Below are positions 25,085 to 35,374 of a stretch of 64,000 nucleotides of DNA, one piece after another. Positions within the stretch are counted from its first letter, which is position 1. Every line of letters starts with the position of its first letter. Below the pieces are notes generated by a model that worked only from the letters and a program-made list of their open reading frames with translations, did not search any database and was not told the origin of the DNA. Made by a program: the position numbers and the translations under genes. The DNA comes from Ideonella sp. (GTDB taxonomy: Bacteria > Pseudomonadota > Gammaproteobacteria > Burkholderiales > Burkholderiaceae_C): contig NZ_JADJDO010000039.1 in the NCBI RefSeq assembly GCF_016702655.1, positions 62,001 to 126,000 of the forward strand, read 5' to 3'.

Positions 25085-25359
25085 GCCCGGGCCTCGCGTC
25101 ATCGGATCGGCGGCGGCGTCGGCAATGTTGCTTTTTTGAAACGATTGACCAGAAGTTCACCTAGTTCAATGCCGGCGGTGGGCAAAGGGGCATGCTGCCG
25201 GGGCGGTCAGTGGCGACACGCAGTTCTCGGGCGGCCTCGTCGGCGCCGGGTTTCCCGGGGCCGGCTCGTGCCTGCAATCCGCCCGGAGCTGAAATCAGCC
25301 ACGCTGTACCCGTTCGACGAATGTATCTGCCCTTCTTTGCCACACCAGGAGACATCCAC

Positions 25360-26508
25360 ATGCACGTCATCAAGTCCATGGCCTTCGGCGCCGCGCTGCT
25401 CGCTGCCGCCGTCGCGGCGCGGGCCGATATCACGGTCGGCGTCACCGTCTCGGCCACCGGGCCCGCGGCGTCGCTCGGCATTCCCGAGAAGAACACGATC
25501 GGGATCATGCCGACCACGATCGCCGGCCAGAAGGTCAACTACATCGTTCTCGACGACAAGTCCGACACCACGGCGGCGGTGGCCAATACGCGCAAGCTGA
25601 TCACCGAGGACAAGGCCGACATCATCCTCGGCTCGACGACGACGCCCAATTCGCTGGCGATGATCGATACCGTCGCCGAAGCGCAGGTGCCGATGATCTC
25701 GCTCGCCGCGTCGGCGCGCATCGTCGAACCGCAGGACGCCAAGCGGCGCTGGGTCTTCAAGACGCCGCAGAACGACATCATGATGTCGATCGCGATCGTC
25801 CAGCACATGGTCGACAAGGGCGTCAAGACAGTCGGCTTCATCGGCTTTGCCGACGCCTACGGCGAGGGCTGGTATGGCGAGTTCTCGAAGATCGCCGCGA
25901 TCAAGGGCATCCAGATCGTCGCCAACGAGCGCTACAACCGCGCCGACACCTCGGTCACGGGGCAGGTGCTCAAGATCGTCGCCGCCAAGCCCGACGCGGT
26001 GCTCGTCGCCGCCTCGGGAACGCCGGCTGTGCTGCCGCAGAAGACGCTCAAGGAGCGTGGTTATGCGGGCAAGTACTACCAGACCCACGGCGTCGCGAAC
26101 AACGACTTCCTGCGCGTCGGCGGCAAGGATGTCGACGACACCTACCTGCCTGCCGGCGGCGTGCTCGTCGCGGCGCAATTGCCGGCCGACAACCCGGTGC
26201 GCAAGTCTGCGCTCGACTACGTTGCCAAGTACGAGGCGGCCTACGGCAAGGGATCGGTGTCGACCTTCGGCGCCCACGCCTGGGATGCTGGCGTGCTGAT
26301 GACGGCCGCGATCCCGGTGGCGCTGAAGAAGGCGCAGCCCGGCACGCCGGCCTTCCGCGCCGCATTGCGCGACGCGCTCGAAGCGGTCAAGGAACTGCCG
26401 GGCGCGCACGGCATCTTCAACATGTCGCCCGCCGACCACCTCGGCCTCGACCAGCGCGCGCGCGTGATGGTGAAGATCGAGAACGGAGCCTGGAAGTACG
26501 CGCCCTGA
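25360..26508 (+). CDS. ABC transporter substrate-binding protein (branched-chain amino acid type)
   Basis: Periplasmic type I binding protein of 382 aa, LivK/HAAT family. The signal peptide is MHVIKSMAFGAALLAAAVAARA. The mature start DITVGVTVSATGPAASLG is typical, followed by VNYIVLDDKSDTTAAV, the GSTTTPNSLAMID binding loop and LAASARIV. AGGAGA lies 8 bases before the ATG. No permease or ATPase gene follows, so it is an orphan binding protein here. Such proteins in Burkholderiales often bind aromatic or amide compounds instead of leucine; the ligand is unknown. Confidence 0.9.
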   Translation: MHVIKSMAFGAALLAAAVAARADITVGVTVSATGPAASLGIPEKNTIGIMPTTIAGQKVNYIVLDDKSDTTAAVANTRKLITEDKADIILGSTTTPNSLAMIDTVAEAQVPMISLAASARIVEPQDAKRRWVFKTPQNDIMMSIAIVQHMVDKGVKTVGFIGFADAYGEGWYGEFSKIAAIKGIQIVANERYNRADTSVTGQVLKIVAAKPDAVLVAASGTPAVLPQKTLKERGYAGKYYQTHGVANNDFLRVGGKDVDDTYLPAGGVLVAAQLPADNPVRKSALDYVAKYEAAYGKGSVSTFGAHAWDAGVLMTAAIPVALKKAQPGTPAFRAALRDALEAVKELPGAHGIFNMSPADHLGLDQRARVMVKIENGAWKYAP

Positions 26509-26532
26509 GGGGCGCCTGCCGCCTGACCGATC

Positions 26533-26946
26533 TCAGCTCGCGTAGGCCTGGTCCAGCGAGCTGAAGCCCTTGATCTCGATCGGGTTGCCCGAGGGATCGC
26601 GCAGGAACATCGTCCACTGCTCGCCGGGCAGGCCGGCAAAGCGCAGCGTCGGCTCGATCACGAACGCGGTGCCTGCGTCGCGCAGGCGCAGCGCCAGCGC
26701 CTGCCAGTCGGGCAGCTCCAGAATCACGCCCAGGTGCGGCATCGGGACCCGGTGCCCGCCGACCAGCCCGGTGGCAGTGGTTGCAAACGGCTCCCCGAGG
26801 TGGAGCGAGATCTGGTGGCCGAAGAAGTCGAAGTCGACCCAGGTCGTGCTGCTGCGCCCCTCGCGGCATCCGAGCATGCTGCCGTAGAAGCGGCGTGCCT
26901 CGTCGAGGTCGCGCACGTGGTAGGCGAGGTGAAACAGGCTGCGCAT
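26533..26946 (-). CDS. VOC superfamily (glyoxalase/dioxygenase-like) protein
   Basis: Single-domain-size vicinal oxygen chelate protein of 137 aa with two beta-alpha-beta-beta-beta units. Visible are FHLAYHVRDLDEARRFYGSM at the N-terminus (metal-site His), WVDFDFFGHQISLHL in the middle (His), and TMFLRDPSGNPIEIKGF at the end (Glu). The His/His/Glu set suggests metal binding and possible enzyme activity. The ATG at 26946 is chosen as the conserved first strand begins there. It converges with the binding-protein gene and is divergent from the kinase gene. Substrate unknown. Confidence 0.87.
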   Translation of the reverse strand: MRSLFHLAYHVRDLDEARRFYGSMLGCREGRSSTTWVDFDFFGHQISLHLGEPFATTATGLVGGHRVPMPHLGVILELPDWQALALRLRDAGTAFVIEPTLRFAGLPGEQWTMFLRDPSGNPIEIKGFSSLDQAYAS

Positions 26947-27060
26947 GCGACTGGCGTGACTTGATCGGCAGCCTGATCTTCGCACCGAACGCGCGGCACG
27001 GCGCGGGCTGGCCAGCGGTTACGATGCGCAGCGTTGGCAACCGCAGGAGCCGCGAAAGCG

Positions 27061-28881
<1,821 letters not shown>

Positions 28882-28885
<4 letters not shown>

Positions 28886-29865
28886 TGCGGCTCGCAGCCG
28901 CCGGCAGCCACTGGTGGTGCGGGGCACTGCTGTGCTGGCTGCTCGTCGCCGGCGCGCAGGCCGAGGCGGATCGCCCGCCAGCGCCTGCCGGGTGCCCGCC
29001 GCAGGCCACCGTGCTGTCGCCGGCGCAGCTGCAACAAGGCCAGCGCGAAGCGCGCGACCGCGGCTTCCTGTGGCGCATCACGCGCGATGGGCGCAGCTCG
29101 CATCTCTACGGCACGCTGCACGTCGGGCGCTGGCACTGGATGTTCCCGGGGCCGCAGGTGGCCACGGCGCTGGCGGCGAGCGACCTCGTCGCGCTCGAGC
29201 TCGACCTGCTCGACCCCGCGATACAACGCCGCCTCGCGACCGCGATGGCCGCCGACCCGGCGGCTCCGCTGCCCGCGCCGCTCGCGACGCGCCTGGGCGC
29301 CCAGCTCGACGTCGCCTGCCTGGTCGAGCCTGCGATGCGCGCCCTCGCACCCGAAGTCCAGCTCGCCGCGCTGACGACGCTGGCCGCGCGCTGGGACGGG
29401 CTGGACCCGGCCTATGCGATCGACGCCTTTCTGGCCGGCCACGCGCGCGCACTCGGCAAGCCGGTGGTCTCGCTCGAGGCGCCGGAGATGCAGGTTGCCT
29501 TGCTCAAGGGGGACGCGGCGAGTTCGCGGCAGGCCATCGACAGCACGCTGCGCCAGCTCGAAACCGGGCAGGCGCGGCCGATGCTCGTCCACATCGCCCG
29601 GGTGTGGGACGAAGGGCAGGCCGAGGAGCTCGCCCGCTACGCCCAGTGGTGCGGTTGTGCCGAGACCGAGGCCGACCGCGCGCTGCTGCGGCGCCTGCTC
29701 GACGACCGCAACGCGTCGCTCGCCGATCGCATCGCCGTCGAGCATGCGGCCGGGCGCAGCGTGTTTGCCGCGGTCGGCGCACTGCACATGGTCGGGCCCG
29801 CCGGCCTGCCGGCACTGCTCGCCGCGCGCGGGTTCACGGTGCAGCGCGTCGACTGGCGAATCTGA
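28882..29865 (+). CDS. TraB/GumN family protein, exported
   Basis: Protein of 327 aa with a signal peptide (MMRLAAAGSHWWCGALLCWL to AQA). The family's two GxxH-type motifs are LYGTLHVGRWHW (about residue 75) and AVGALHMVGPAGLPALL near the C-terminus; a conserved ALELDLLD glutamate lies between. These match the TraB/PrgY/GumN fold, thought to be a metal-dependent protease-like domain. The ATG overlaps the kinase stop (ATGA). The biochemical function of bacterial members is not settled. Confidence 0.87.
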
Positions 29866-29948
29866 GCGGGCAACTTTGAGCGGGCAGGGCGAAATCCGGC
29901 GCCCGCGCGGGCACAATGGCCGGGTTCGCTGCAACCGAGGAGATCGCG

Positions 29949-30572
29949 ATGGCCGCCGACGCATCCAGCCTGTCCAAACTCGTGCCCGGTTTCGATTTCC
30001 TCGAGGGTCTGGTCAAGAACGCCGGCGCGGCGATCCCCGGCATGGGGCAGTGGGTCGCGCCGACGATCGACCCCGCCGAACTCGACAAGCGGATCCAGGA
30101 GTTGCGCACCGTGCAGTACTGGCTCGAGCAGAACGCGCGCATGCTCGGCGCGACGATCCAGGCGCTCGAGGTGCAGCGCATGACGCTGTCGACGCTGCAG
30201 AACATGAACGTGCAGATGACCGACCTGCGCGACGCGCTGCTGGTCCCGGCCCAGCCGGCGGCCGCCGCGCCGGCGCCGCGCGCTGCCGACAAGCCGGCCG
30301 CCGCTGAGAAGCCTGCCGCCTCTCCGGCGGCGAAGGCCGCGCCCGCAGCCCCGGCGGTGGATCCGATGCAGTGGTGGGGTGCGTTGACGAAGCAGTTCAC
30401 CGAGCTTGCGAGCGCCGCGATCAAGAACGGCGGCGCCGCTGCCGAGGGCGCTGTTGCGGCCGCCGCCCCGGCCGCTGCGACAGCCGCTGGCGGGCGCAAG
30501 CAGCCCGCGCGCAAGGCTGCGGCCAAGAAGGCATCGGCCCCTGCGGCAGGCCGCTCGCGCGGGCGCGGCTGA
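29949..30572 (+). CDS. phaM: PhaM-type polyhydroxyalkanoate granule regulatory protein
   Basis: Granule-associated protein of 207 aa. PhaM in Ralstonia/Cupriavidus activates PHA synthase and ties granules to the nucleoid. The N-terminal SLSKLVPGFDFLEGLVKNAG and the block AELDKRIQELRTVQYWLEQN are the PhaM signature. A long Ala/Pro-rich linker follows, and the tail has Lys/Arg-rich ARKAAAKKASAPAAGRSRGRG, suited to DNA binding. The start at 29949 is the ATG before MAADASS. It lies 27 bp before glcD. It implies that the organism stores PHA, although phaC is not in the window. Confidence 0.88.
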   Translation: MAADASSLSKLVPGFDFLEGLVKNAGAAIPGMGQWVAPTIDPAELDKRIQELRTVQYWLEQNARMLGATIQALEVQRMTLSTLQNMNVQMTDLRDALLVPAQPAAAAPAPRAADKPAAAEKPAASPAAKAAPAAPAVDPMQWWGALTKQFTELASAAIKNGGAAAEGAVAAAAPAAATAAGGRKQPARKAAAKKASAPAAGRSRGRG

Positions 30573-30599
30573 ACGAGCGCACGCGCCGGGATACGGGTC

Positions 30600-32102
30600 A
30601 TGACGATCGAGGCGACCCAGGCTGTGGACGATCGCGCCGCGCGCGCCAGACGCCAGGCCGAGGTCGTTGCCGCTTTGTCGGCCGTGCTGCCGGCGCGCAA
30701 CCTGCTCTGGCAGTCCGAGGACGTCGCCCCCTACGAGTGCGACGGCCTGACCGCGTATCGCGAGCATCCGCTCGTCGTCGCGCTGCCGGGCAACGATGCC
30801 GAGGTGGCCGCTGTCCTGCGCGCGTGCCACCGTCTCGGGGTGCCGGTCGTCGCGCGCGGCGCGGGCACCGGGCTCTCCGGCGGCGCGCTGCCGCACCGAC
30901 TGGGCGTGACGCTGTCGCTCGCGCGCCTGAACCGGATCGTCAGGATCGATGCCGCTGCGCGCACGGCGGTCGTGCAGTGCGGTGTGCGCAACCTCGCGAT
31001 CAGCGACGCCGCCGCGCCGCACGGCCTGTACTACGCGCCCGACCCGAGCAGCCAGATCGCATGCACGATCGGCGGCAACGTGGCCGAGAACTCGGGCGGC
31101 GTGCACTGCCTGAAGTACGGCCTGACGCTGCACAACGTGCTGCGCGTCAAGGGCTTCACCGTCGAGGGCGAGGAGGTCGTGTTCGGCAGCACGGCGCTCG
31201 ACACGCCCGGGCTCGACCTGCTGCCGCTCGTCGTCGGCAGCGAGGGCATGCTCGCCGTCGTGACCGAGGTCACGGTGCGCCTCGTCCCCGAGCCGCTGAC
31301 GGCGCGCTGCATCATGGCGAGCTTCGACGACGTGCGCAAGGCGGGCGCGGCCGTGGCCGGCGTGATCGCGGCCGGCATCATCCCCGCCGGCCTCGAGATG
31401 ATGGACAAGCCGATGACGGCAGCGGTCGAGGATTTCGTCCACGCCGGCTACGACCTCGGCGCCGAGGCGATCTTGCTCTGCGAGAGCGACGGCACGCCCG
31501 AAGAGGTGGAAGAGGAGATCGCCCGTATGCGCGAGGTGCTGCAGGCGGCCGGCGCGACGCGCCTCGAGGTGAGCCAGGACGAGGCGCAGCGCCTGAAGTT
31601 CTGGAGCGGGCGCAAGAACGCCTTTCCGGCGAGCGGGCGCATCAGCCCGGACTACATGTGCATGGACTCGACGATTCCGCGCCGGCGCATCGCCGACATG
31701 CTGCACGCGATTCAACAAATGGAGGCGAAGTACGGGCTGCGCTGTGCCAACGTGTTCCATGCCGGCGACGGCAACCTGCATCCGCTGATCCTGTACGACG
31801 CCAACGATGCCGATCAGCTGCACCGCTGCGAGGCCTTCGGCGCCGACATCCTCGAGACCAGCGTCCGCATGGGCGGTACCGTCACCGGCGAGCACGGCGT
31901 CGGCATCGAGAAGCTCGCGTCGATGTGCGTGCAGTTCTCGCCCGAGGAACTGGCGGCGTTCAGCGCCGTCAAGCAGGCCTTCGACCCGGGCGAACTGCTC
32001 AACCCGGGCAAGGTGATCCCGACGCTCTCCCGCTGTGCCGAGGGCGGCAAGATGCATGTCCGCAAGGGGCTGCTGCCGTTTCCCGAGTTGCCGCGCTTCT
32101 AG
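30600..32102 (+). CDS. glcD: Glycolate oxidase subunit GlcD (FAD-linked)
   Basis: FAD subunit of membrane-associated glycolate oxidase, which turns glycolate (from phosphoglycolate) into glyoxylate. Length is 500 aa. The FAD-binding PCMH domain is seen as LPGNDAEVAAVLRACHRL, VARGAGTGLSGGALP and QIACTIGGNVAENSGGVHC. The C-terminal domain ends with NVFHAGDGNLHPLILYD and GTVTGEHGVGIEKL. It is the first of glcDEF, with 2 bp to glcE. No glcC regulator or glcG follows. The assignment is firm from the three-gene set. Confidence 0.94.
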   Translation: MTIEATQAVDDRAARARRQAEVVAALSAVLPARNLLWQSEDVAPYECDGLTAYREHPLVVALPGNDAEVAAVLRACHRLGVPVVARGAGTGLSGGALPHRLGVTLSLARLNRIVRIDAAARTAVVQCGVRNLAISDAAAPHGLYYAPDPSSQIACTIGGNVAENSGGVHCLKYGLTLHNVLRVKGFTVEGEEVVFGSTALDTPGLDLLPLVVGSEGMLAVVTEVTVRLVPEPLTARCIMASFDDVRKAGAAVAGVIAAGIIPAGLEMMDKPMTAAVEDFVHAGYDLGAEAILLCESDGTPEEVEEEIARMREVLQAAGATRLEVSQDEAQRLKFWSGRKNAFPASGRISPDYMCMDSTIPRRRIADMLHAIQQMEAKYGLRCANVFHAGDGNLHPLILYDANDADQLHRCEAFGADILETSVRMGGTVTGEHGVGIEKLASMCVQFSPEELAAFSAVKQAFDPGELLNPGKVIPTLSRCAEGGKMHVRKGLLPFPELPRF

Positions 32103-32104
32103 CG

Positions 32105-33205
32105 ATGGCCAGCGACGACCCGGCCCTGCAGACGCTCGTAGAGCGCGTGCAGGGTGCGCGCGCGCAGCGCCGGCCGCTCGCCATCCGCGGCGCCGGCACG
32201 AAGTCGTTCTATGGCGAGACGGCGCAGGGCGAGCCCCTGGATGTGACAGGCCTTGCCGGCATCTCGAGCTACGAGCCGACCGAACTCGTCATCAGCGCGC
32301 GCTGCGGTACGACGCTGGCCGAGCTCGAGGCGACGCTCGCCGGCCAGGGGCAGTGCCTGCCGTTCGAGCCGCCTCATTTCGGCCCCGGCGCAACCGTCGG
32401 CGGCATGGTCGCCGCCGGGCTGGCCGGGCCGGCGCGCGCGGCGGTCGGCGGCGTGCGCGACTACCTGCTCGGCGCGACGCTGCTCGACGGCCGCGGCGAA
32501 CTGCTCGGCTTCGGCGGCCAGGTCATGAAGAACGTCGCCGGCTACGACATCGCGCGTTTGGCGGCGGGTTCGATGGGGACGCTGGGCGTCATCTGCGAGG
32601 TGTCGCTGAAGGTGCTGCCCATGGCGCGGGCGACGGCGACGCTGCGTTTCGAGCTCGATCAGGCCGCCGCCATCGAGCGCCTGAATGCCTGGGCCGGCAA
32701 GCCACTCCCGCTCAACGCGAGCGCCTGGTGGGATGGCGTGCTCGTGATCAGGCTGCGCGGCGCGGTGGCGGCGGTCGACGCAGCCCAGGCCCTGCTCGGC
32801 GGCGAAACGATCCCGGACAACGCGGCGCAGGGTTTCTGGGGCGGGCTGCGCGAACAGACCGACGACTACTTCGGCGCCGCGCGGCGCGCCTGCGAGGAGA
32901 GCGCAGCGACGCGCCTGTGGCGTCTGTCGCTGCCGCCGACGGCGCCGCCGCTCGCGCTGACTGGCGCGCTGCTGATCGAGTGGGGCGGCGCGCTGCGCTG
33001 GCTGTGCACCGACCTGCCCGCGGCCCGGGTGCGCGACGCGGCCACGGCGGCCGGCGGCCATGCGACGATCTTTCGCGCCAACGACAAGTCTCCCGGCGTC
33101 TTCACGCCGCTCGCCGCGCCACTGGCGCGCATCCAGCGCGAGCTCAAGCGCGCCTTCGATCCGGACGGCATCCTCAACCCCGGCCGCCTCTACCCGGGGC
33201 TCTGA
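32105..33205 (+). CDS. glcE: Glycolate oxidase subunit GlcE
   Basis: Second FAD-binding-type subunit, 366 aa. It has RRPLAIRGAGTKSFYG, HFGPGATVGGMVAAGLAGPAR, VRDYLLGATLLDGRGE and GGQVMKNVAGYDIARLAAGS, all characteristic of GlcE, and ends with the LNPGRLYPGL typical of this family. The ATG at 32105 is 2 bp after the glcD stop, and glcF starts 8 bp after glcE. The three subunits form the oxidase complex at the inner membrane. Confidence 0.93.
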   Translation: MASDDPALQTLVERVQGARAQRRPLAIRGAGTKSFYGETAQGEPLDVTGLAGISSYEPTELVISARCGTTLAELEATLAGQGQCLPFEPPHFGPGATVGGMVAAGLAGPARAAVGGVRDYLLGATLLDGRGELLGFGGQVMKNVAGYDIARLAAGSMGTLGVICEVSLKVLPMARATATLRFELDQAAAIERLNAWAGKPLPLNASAWWDGVLVIRLRGAVAAVDAAQALLGGETIPDNAAQGFWGGLREQTDDYFGAARRACEESAATRLWRLSLPPTAPPLALTGALLIEWGGALRWLCTDLPAARVRDAATAAGGHATIFRANDKSPGVFTPLAAPLARIQRELKRAFDPDGILNPGRLYPGL

Positions 33206-33213
33206 CCCGCACG

Positions 33214-34470
33214 ATGCAGACCGACCTGGCCCCGGAGTTCAAAGGCACGCCCGACGGCATCGAGGCCGAGGCCATCCTGCGCAAGTGCGTGCACTGCGGC
33301 TTCTGTACCGCCACCTGCCCGACCTATCAGTTGCTCGGCGACGAGCTCGACAGCCCGCGCGGGCGCATCTACCTGATCAAGCAGGTGCTCGAAGGCGCGC
33401 CGGTCACGCGCAGCACGCAACTGCACCTGGACCGCTGCCTGACCTGCCGCAACTGCGAGACCACCTGCCCGTCGGGCGTGCAGTACGGCCACCTGGTCGA
33501 TATCGGCCGGCGCATCGTCGAGGAGCGGGTCGAGAAGCGCCCGGTACTCGAGCGGCTGGCGCGCACCGGGCTCAAGGAAGGCCTGACCTCGCCGCTCTTC
33601 GGTCCGGCGATGAAGGCGGGCCAGCTCGTGCGGCCGCTGCTGCCGGCGGCGCTCAAGGCAAAGGTGCCGGCGCCCGCAGGTGCGCGCGCGAAACTCTGGC
33701 CGACACGCAGGCACGAGCGCAAGGTGCTGATGCTGATGGGCTGCGTGCAGCCGGCGATGATGCCGGGCATCAACAGCGCCACCGCGCGCGTGCTCGACGC
33801 CGCCGGCATCCAGACCCTGGTCGCCGATAGCGCGGGCTGCTGCGGCGCGCTGCGCAGCCACCTGAACGACCACGAAGGCGGGCTCGCCGACATGCGCCGC
33901 AACGTCGATGCCTGGTGGCCGCAGGTCGCGGCGGGCGAGGTCGAGGCGATCGTGATGAATGCGTCGGGCTGCGGCGTGACGGTCAAGGACTACGGTCACG
34001 CCCTCGCGCACGACCCCGCCTACGCCGAGCGCGCGCAGCGCGTCGCCGACCTGACGCGCGACCTGAGCGAGCTGCTGCCGGGCATTGTCGAGCGGCTGCG
34101 GCCCCAGGTTGCCGTGGCGGCGAAGGGGCCGACGCGGCGGCTCGTCTTTCACCCACCCTGCACGCTGCAGCATGGGCAGCGCCTGCGCGGCGGCGTCGAA
34201 GAGGCCTTGGCGAGCCTGGGGTTCGAAATCCGCCTCGCCGCCAACGAGAGCCACCTATGCTGTGGCTCGGCCGGCACCTACTCGGTGCTGCAACCCGAGC
34301 TCGCGACCGCGCTGCGCGACCGCAAGCTCGGCAACCTGGCGCCGCAGAACAGCGAAGTCATCGTCTCGGCCAACATCGGCTGTATCCAGCACCTGCAGTC
34401 AGGTACCGGAACGCCGGTGCGGCACTGGGTCGAAGTGCTCGACGAAGCGCTGGCGGCGACCACGGGTTGA
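33214..34470 (+). CDS. glcF: Glycolate oxidase iron-sulfur subunit GlcF
   Basis: Iron-sulfur subunit, 418 aa, passing electrons from the flavin subunits to the quinone pool. Two 4Fe-4S ferredoxin-like clusters are seen as CVHCGFCTATCPTY (about residues 25-38) and CLTCRNCETTCPSG (about 75-88). Two CCG-type cysteine domains follow: DSAGCCGALRSHL with GCGVTVKDY, and HLCCGSAGTYS with ANIGCIQHL. Normal length and all cluster cysteines are present. It is the last gene of glcDEF; the PEP-CTERM operator-like element follows within 25 bp. Confidence 0.94.
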   Translation: MQTDLAPEFKGTPDGIEAEAILRKCVHCGFCTATCPTYQLLGDELDSPRGRIYLIKQVLEGAPVTRSTQLHLDRCLTCRNCETTCPSGVQYGHLVDIGRRIVEERVEKRPVLERLARTGLKEGLTSPLFGPAMKAGQLVRPLLPAALKAKVPAPAGARAKLWPTRRHERKVLMLMGCVQPAMMPGINSATARVLDAAGIQTLVADSAGCCGALRSHLNDHEGGLADMRRNVDAWWPQVAAGEVEAIVMNASGCGVTVKDYGHALAHDPAYAERAQRVADLTRDLSELLPGIVERLRPQVAVAAKGPTRRLVFHPPCTLQHGQRLRGGVEEALASLGFEIRLAANESHLCCGSAGTYSVLQPELATALRDRKLGNLAPQNSEVIVSANIGCIQHLQSGTGTPVRHWVEVLDEALAATTG

Positions 34471-34492
34471 CCCGCCCCCCAAAAGCGAGCGA

Positions 34493-34511
34493 ACCCCCCT
34501 AGTCCGGGGGG
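34493..34511 (+). promoter_or_regulatory. Candidate PEP-CTERM operator (C-run/G-run inverted repeat)
   Basis: ACCCCCCTAGTCCGGGGGG, centred about 124 bp before the PEP-CTERM start at 34626. A good -10 hexamer TACAAT lies at 34545-34550, 39 bp after the start of the G-run, with no strong -35 box. That is the layout expected for an activator-dependent promoter. The same pattern precedes the other three PEP-CTERM genes. Confidence 0.5.
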
Positions 34512-34625
34512 ATGCGGTTACCCCTGCTGGCGCGCCTGCCTCCCTACAATCGGCCCGTGTCGAGGCGACTCGGCGAAGCCGGGCTTCGTGACCGACCGCA
34601 CACACTCAATGCTTGGAGGCAGGAC

Positions 34626-35294
34626 ATGTTGAAGACGAAATCACTGGGTTCGGCAGTCCTCGGTGCCGCGCTGGCGGTTGCGGCGACTGTCGCGGCAGTC
34701 GGTTCGGCGCAGGCCAAGACCTATCCTGGCGCCTGGGATCCGGGGTTCGGGTCCCCGTTCGACGATCTCGGCTGGAAGGGAACCGGCGACTTCTACATCC
34801 CGGATGCCTGCGAAGCCTCTTCGGGGTGGATCCTCAATTCAGATTCGTGCTCTGCGGGCGGCATGTCCATCACGAATGTGCAGCTGAGCTTCTACAACTT
34901 CGATACCGATGTTGTCGTCGAGACGTTCGCGCTCGCGCCGGTGCCGATCTACCAGATGTACTGGAACAACGGGATCAAGGGCGTCGAGTCGGGCTTTTAT
35001 GCAGCCGTGACTCCCACTAACGCGGCAAGCATGGCGATCGCGGGGGGCGGTGTCTATTCGTTCCACATGCGGTTCGAGTACCTCGCATCGCCTCAGGGCG
35101 CGCCGAGCGTGCAGCTCTACTACACCGAGGGTTCGCAGAATCCGATCTGTGTATTGCTCGAGAACTGCAAGGGCAGCTTCGGTCAATCGGAGAATCTCGC
35201 CATTCTCACCGTCGTGCCGGAGCCCGCAACCTACGCGTTGATGATCGGTGGCCTGCTCGTCGTGGGTGCCGCTGCGCGCCGTCGCAAGGCCTGA
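34626..35294 (+). CDS. PEP-CTERM sorting domain-containing exported protein
   Basis: Exported protein of 222 aa with a signal peptide (MLKTKSLGSAVLGAALAVAA to AQA). The middle is aromatic- and Ser/Gly-rich with four cysteines (DACEASSG, NSDSCSAGG, NPICVLLENCKG). The C-terminal signal is VVPEPATYALMIGGLLVV followed by AARRRKA. The ATG at 34626 follows a GGAGG ribosome site by about 7 bases. Sorting needs an exosortase encoded elsewhere. It lies between glcDEF and a convergent regulator gene, with a strong hairpin after it. The function of the mature protein is unknown. Confidence 0.9.
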   Translation: MLKTKSLGSAVLGAALAVAATVAAVGSAQAKTYPGAWDPGFGSPFDDLGWKGTGDFYIPDACEASSGWILNSDSCSAGGMSITNVQLSFYNFDTDVVVETFALAPVPIYQMYWNNGIKGVESGFYAAVTPTNAASMAIAGGGVYSFHMRFEYLASPQGAPSVQLYYTEGSQNPICVLLENCKGSFGQSENLAILTVVPEPATYALMIGGLLVVGAAARRRKA

Positions 35295-35316
35295 ACGCAC
35301 CGGGGCGGTTCATGCC

Positions 35317-35343
35317 GAGGCCGTCGCGTTTCGCGACGGCCTC
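35317..35343. terminator. Strong hairpin terminator between convergent genes
   Basis: A 12-bp perfect stem GAGGCCGTCGCG/CGCGACGGCCTC with a TTT loop, between the PEP-CTERM gene (rightward) and the STAND regulator (leftward). The T-tract is weak, but the symmetric stem can serve both directions. Confidence 0.7.
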
Positions 35344-35374
35344 ATTCAATTCGAGCCTCCGTTTCAGGCGCCTG

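Noticed and set aside
29637..32057. 806-codon minus-strand frame opposite phaM and glcD
   Set aside because: Antisense to a clear glycolate oxidase gene; no domain seen.
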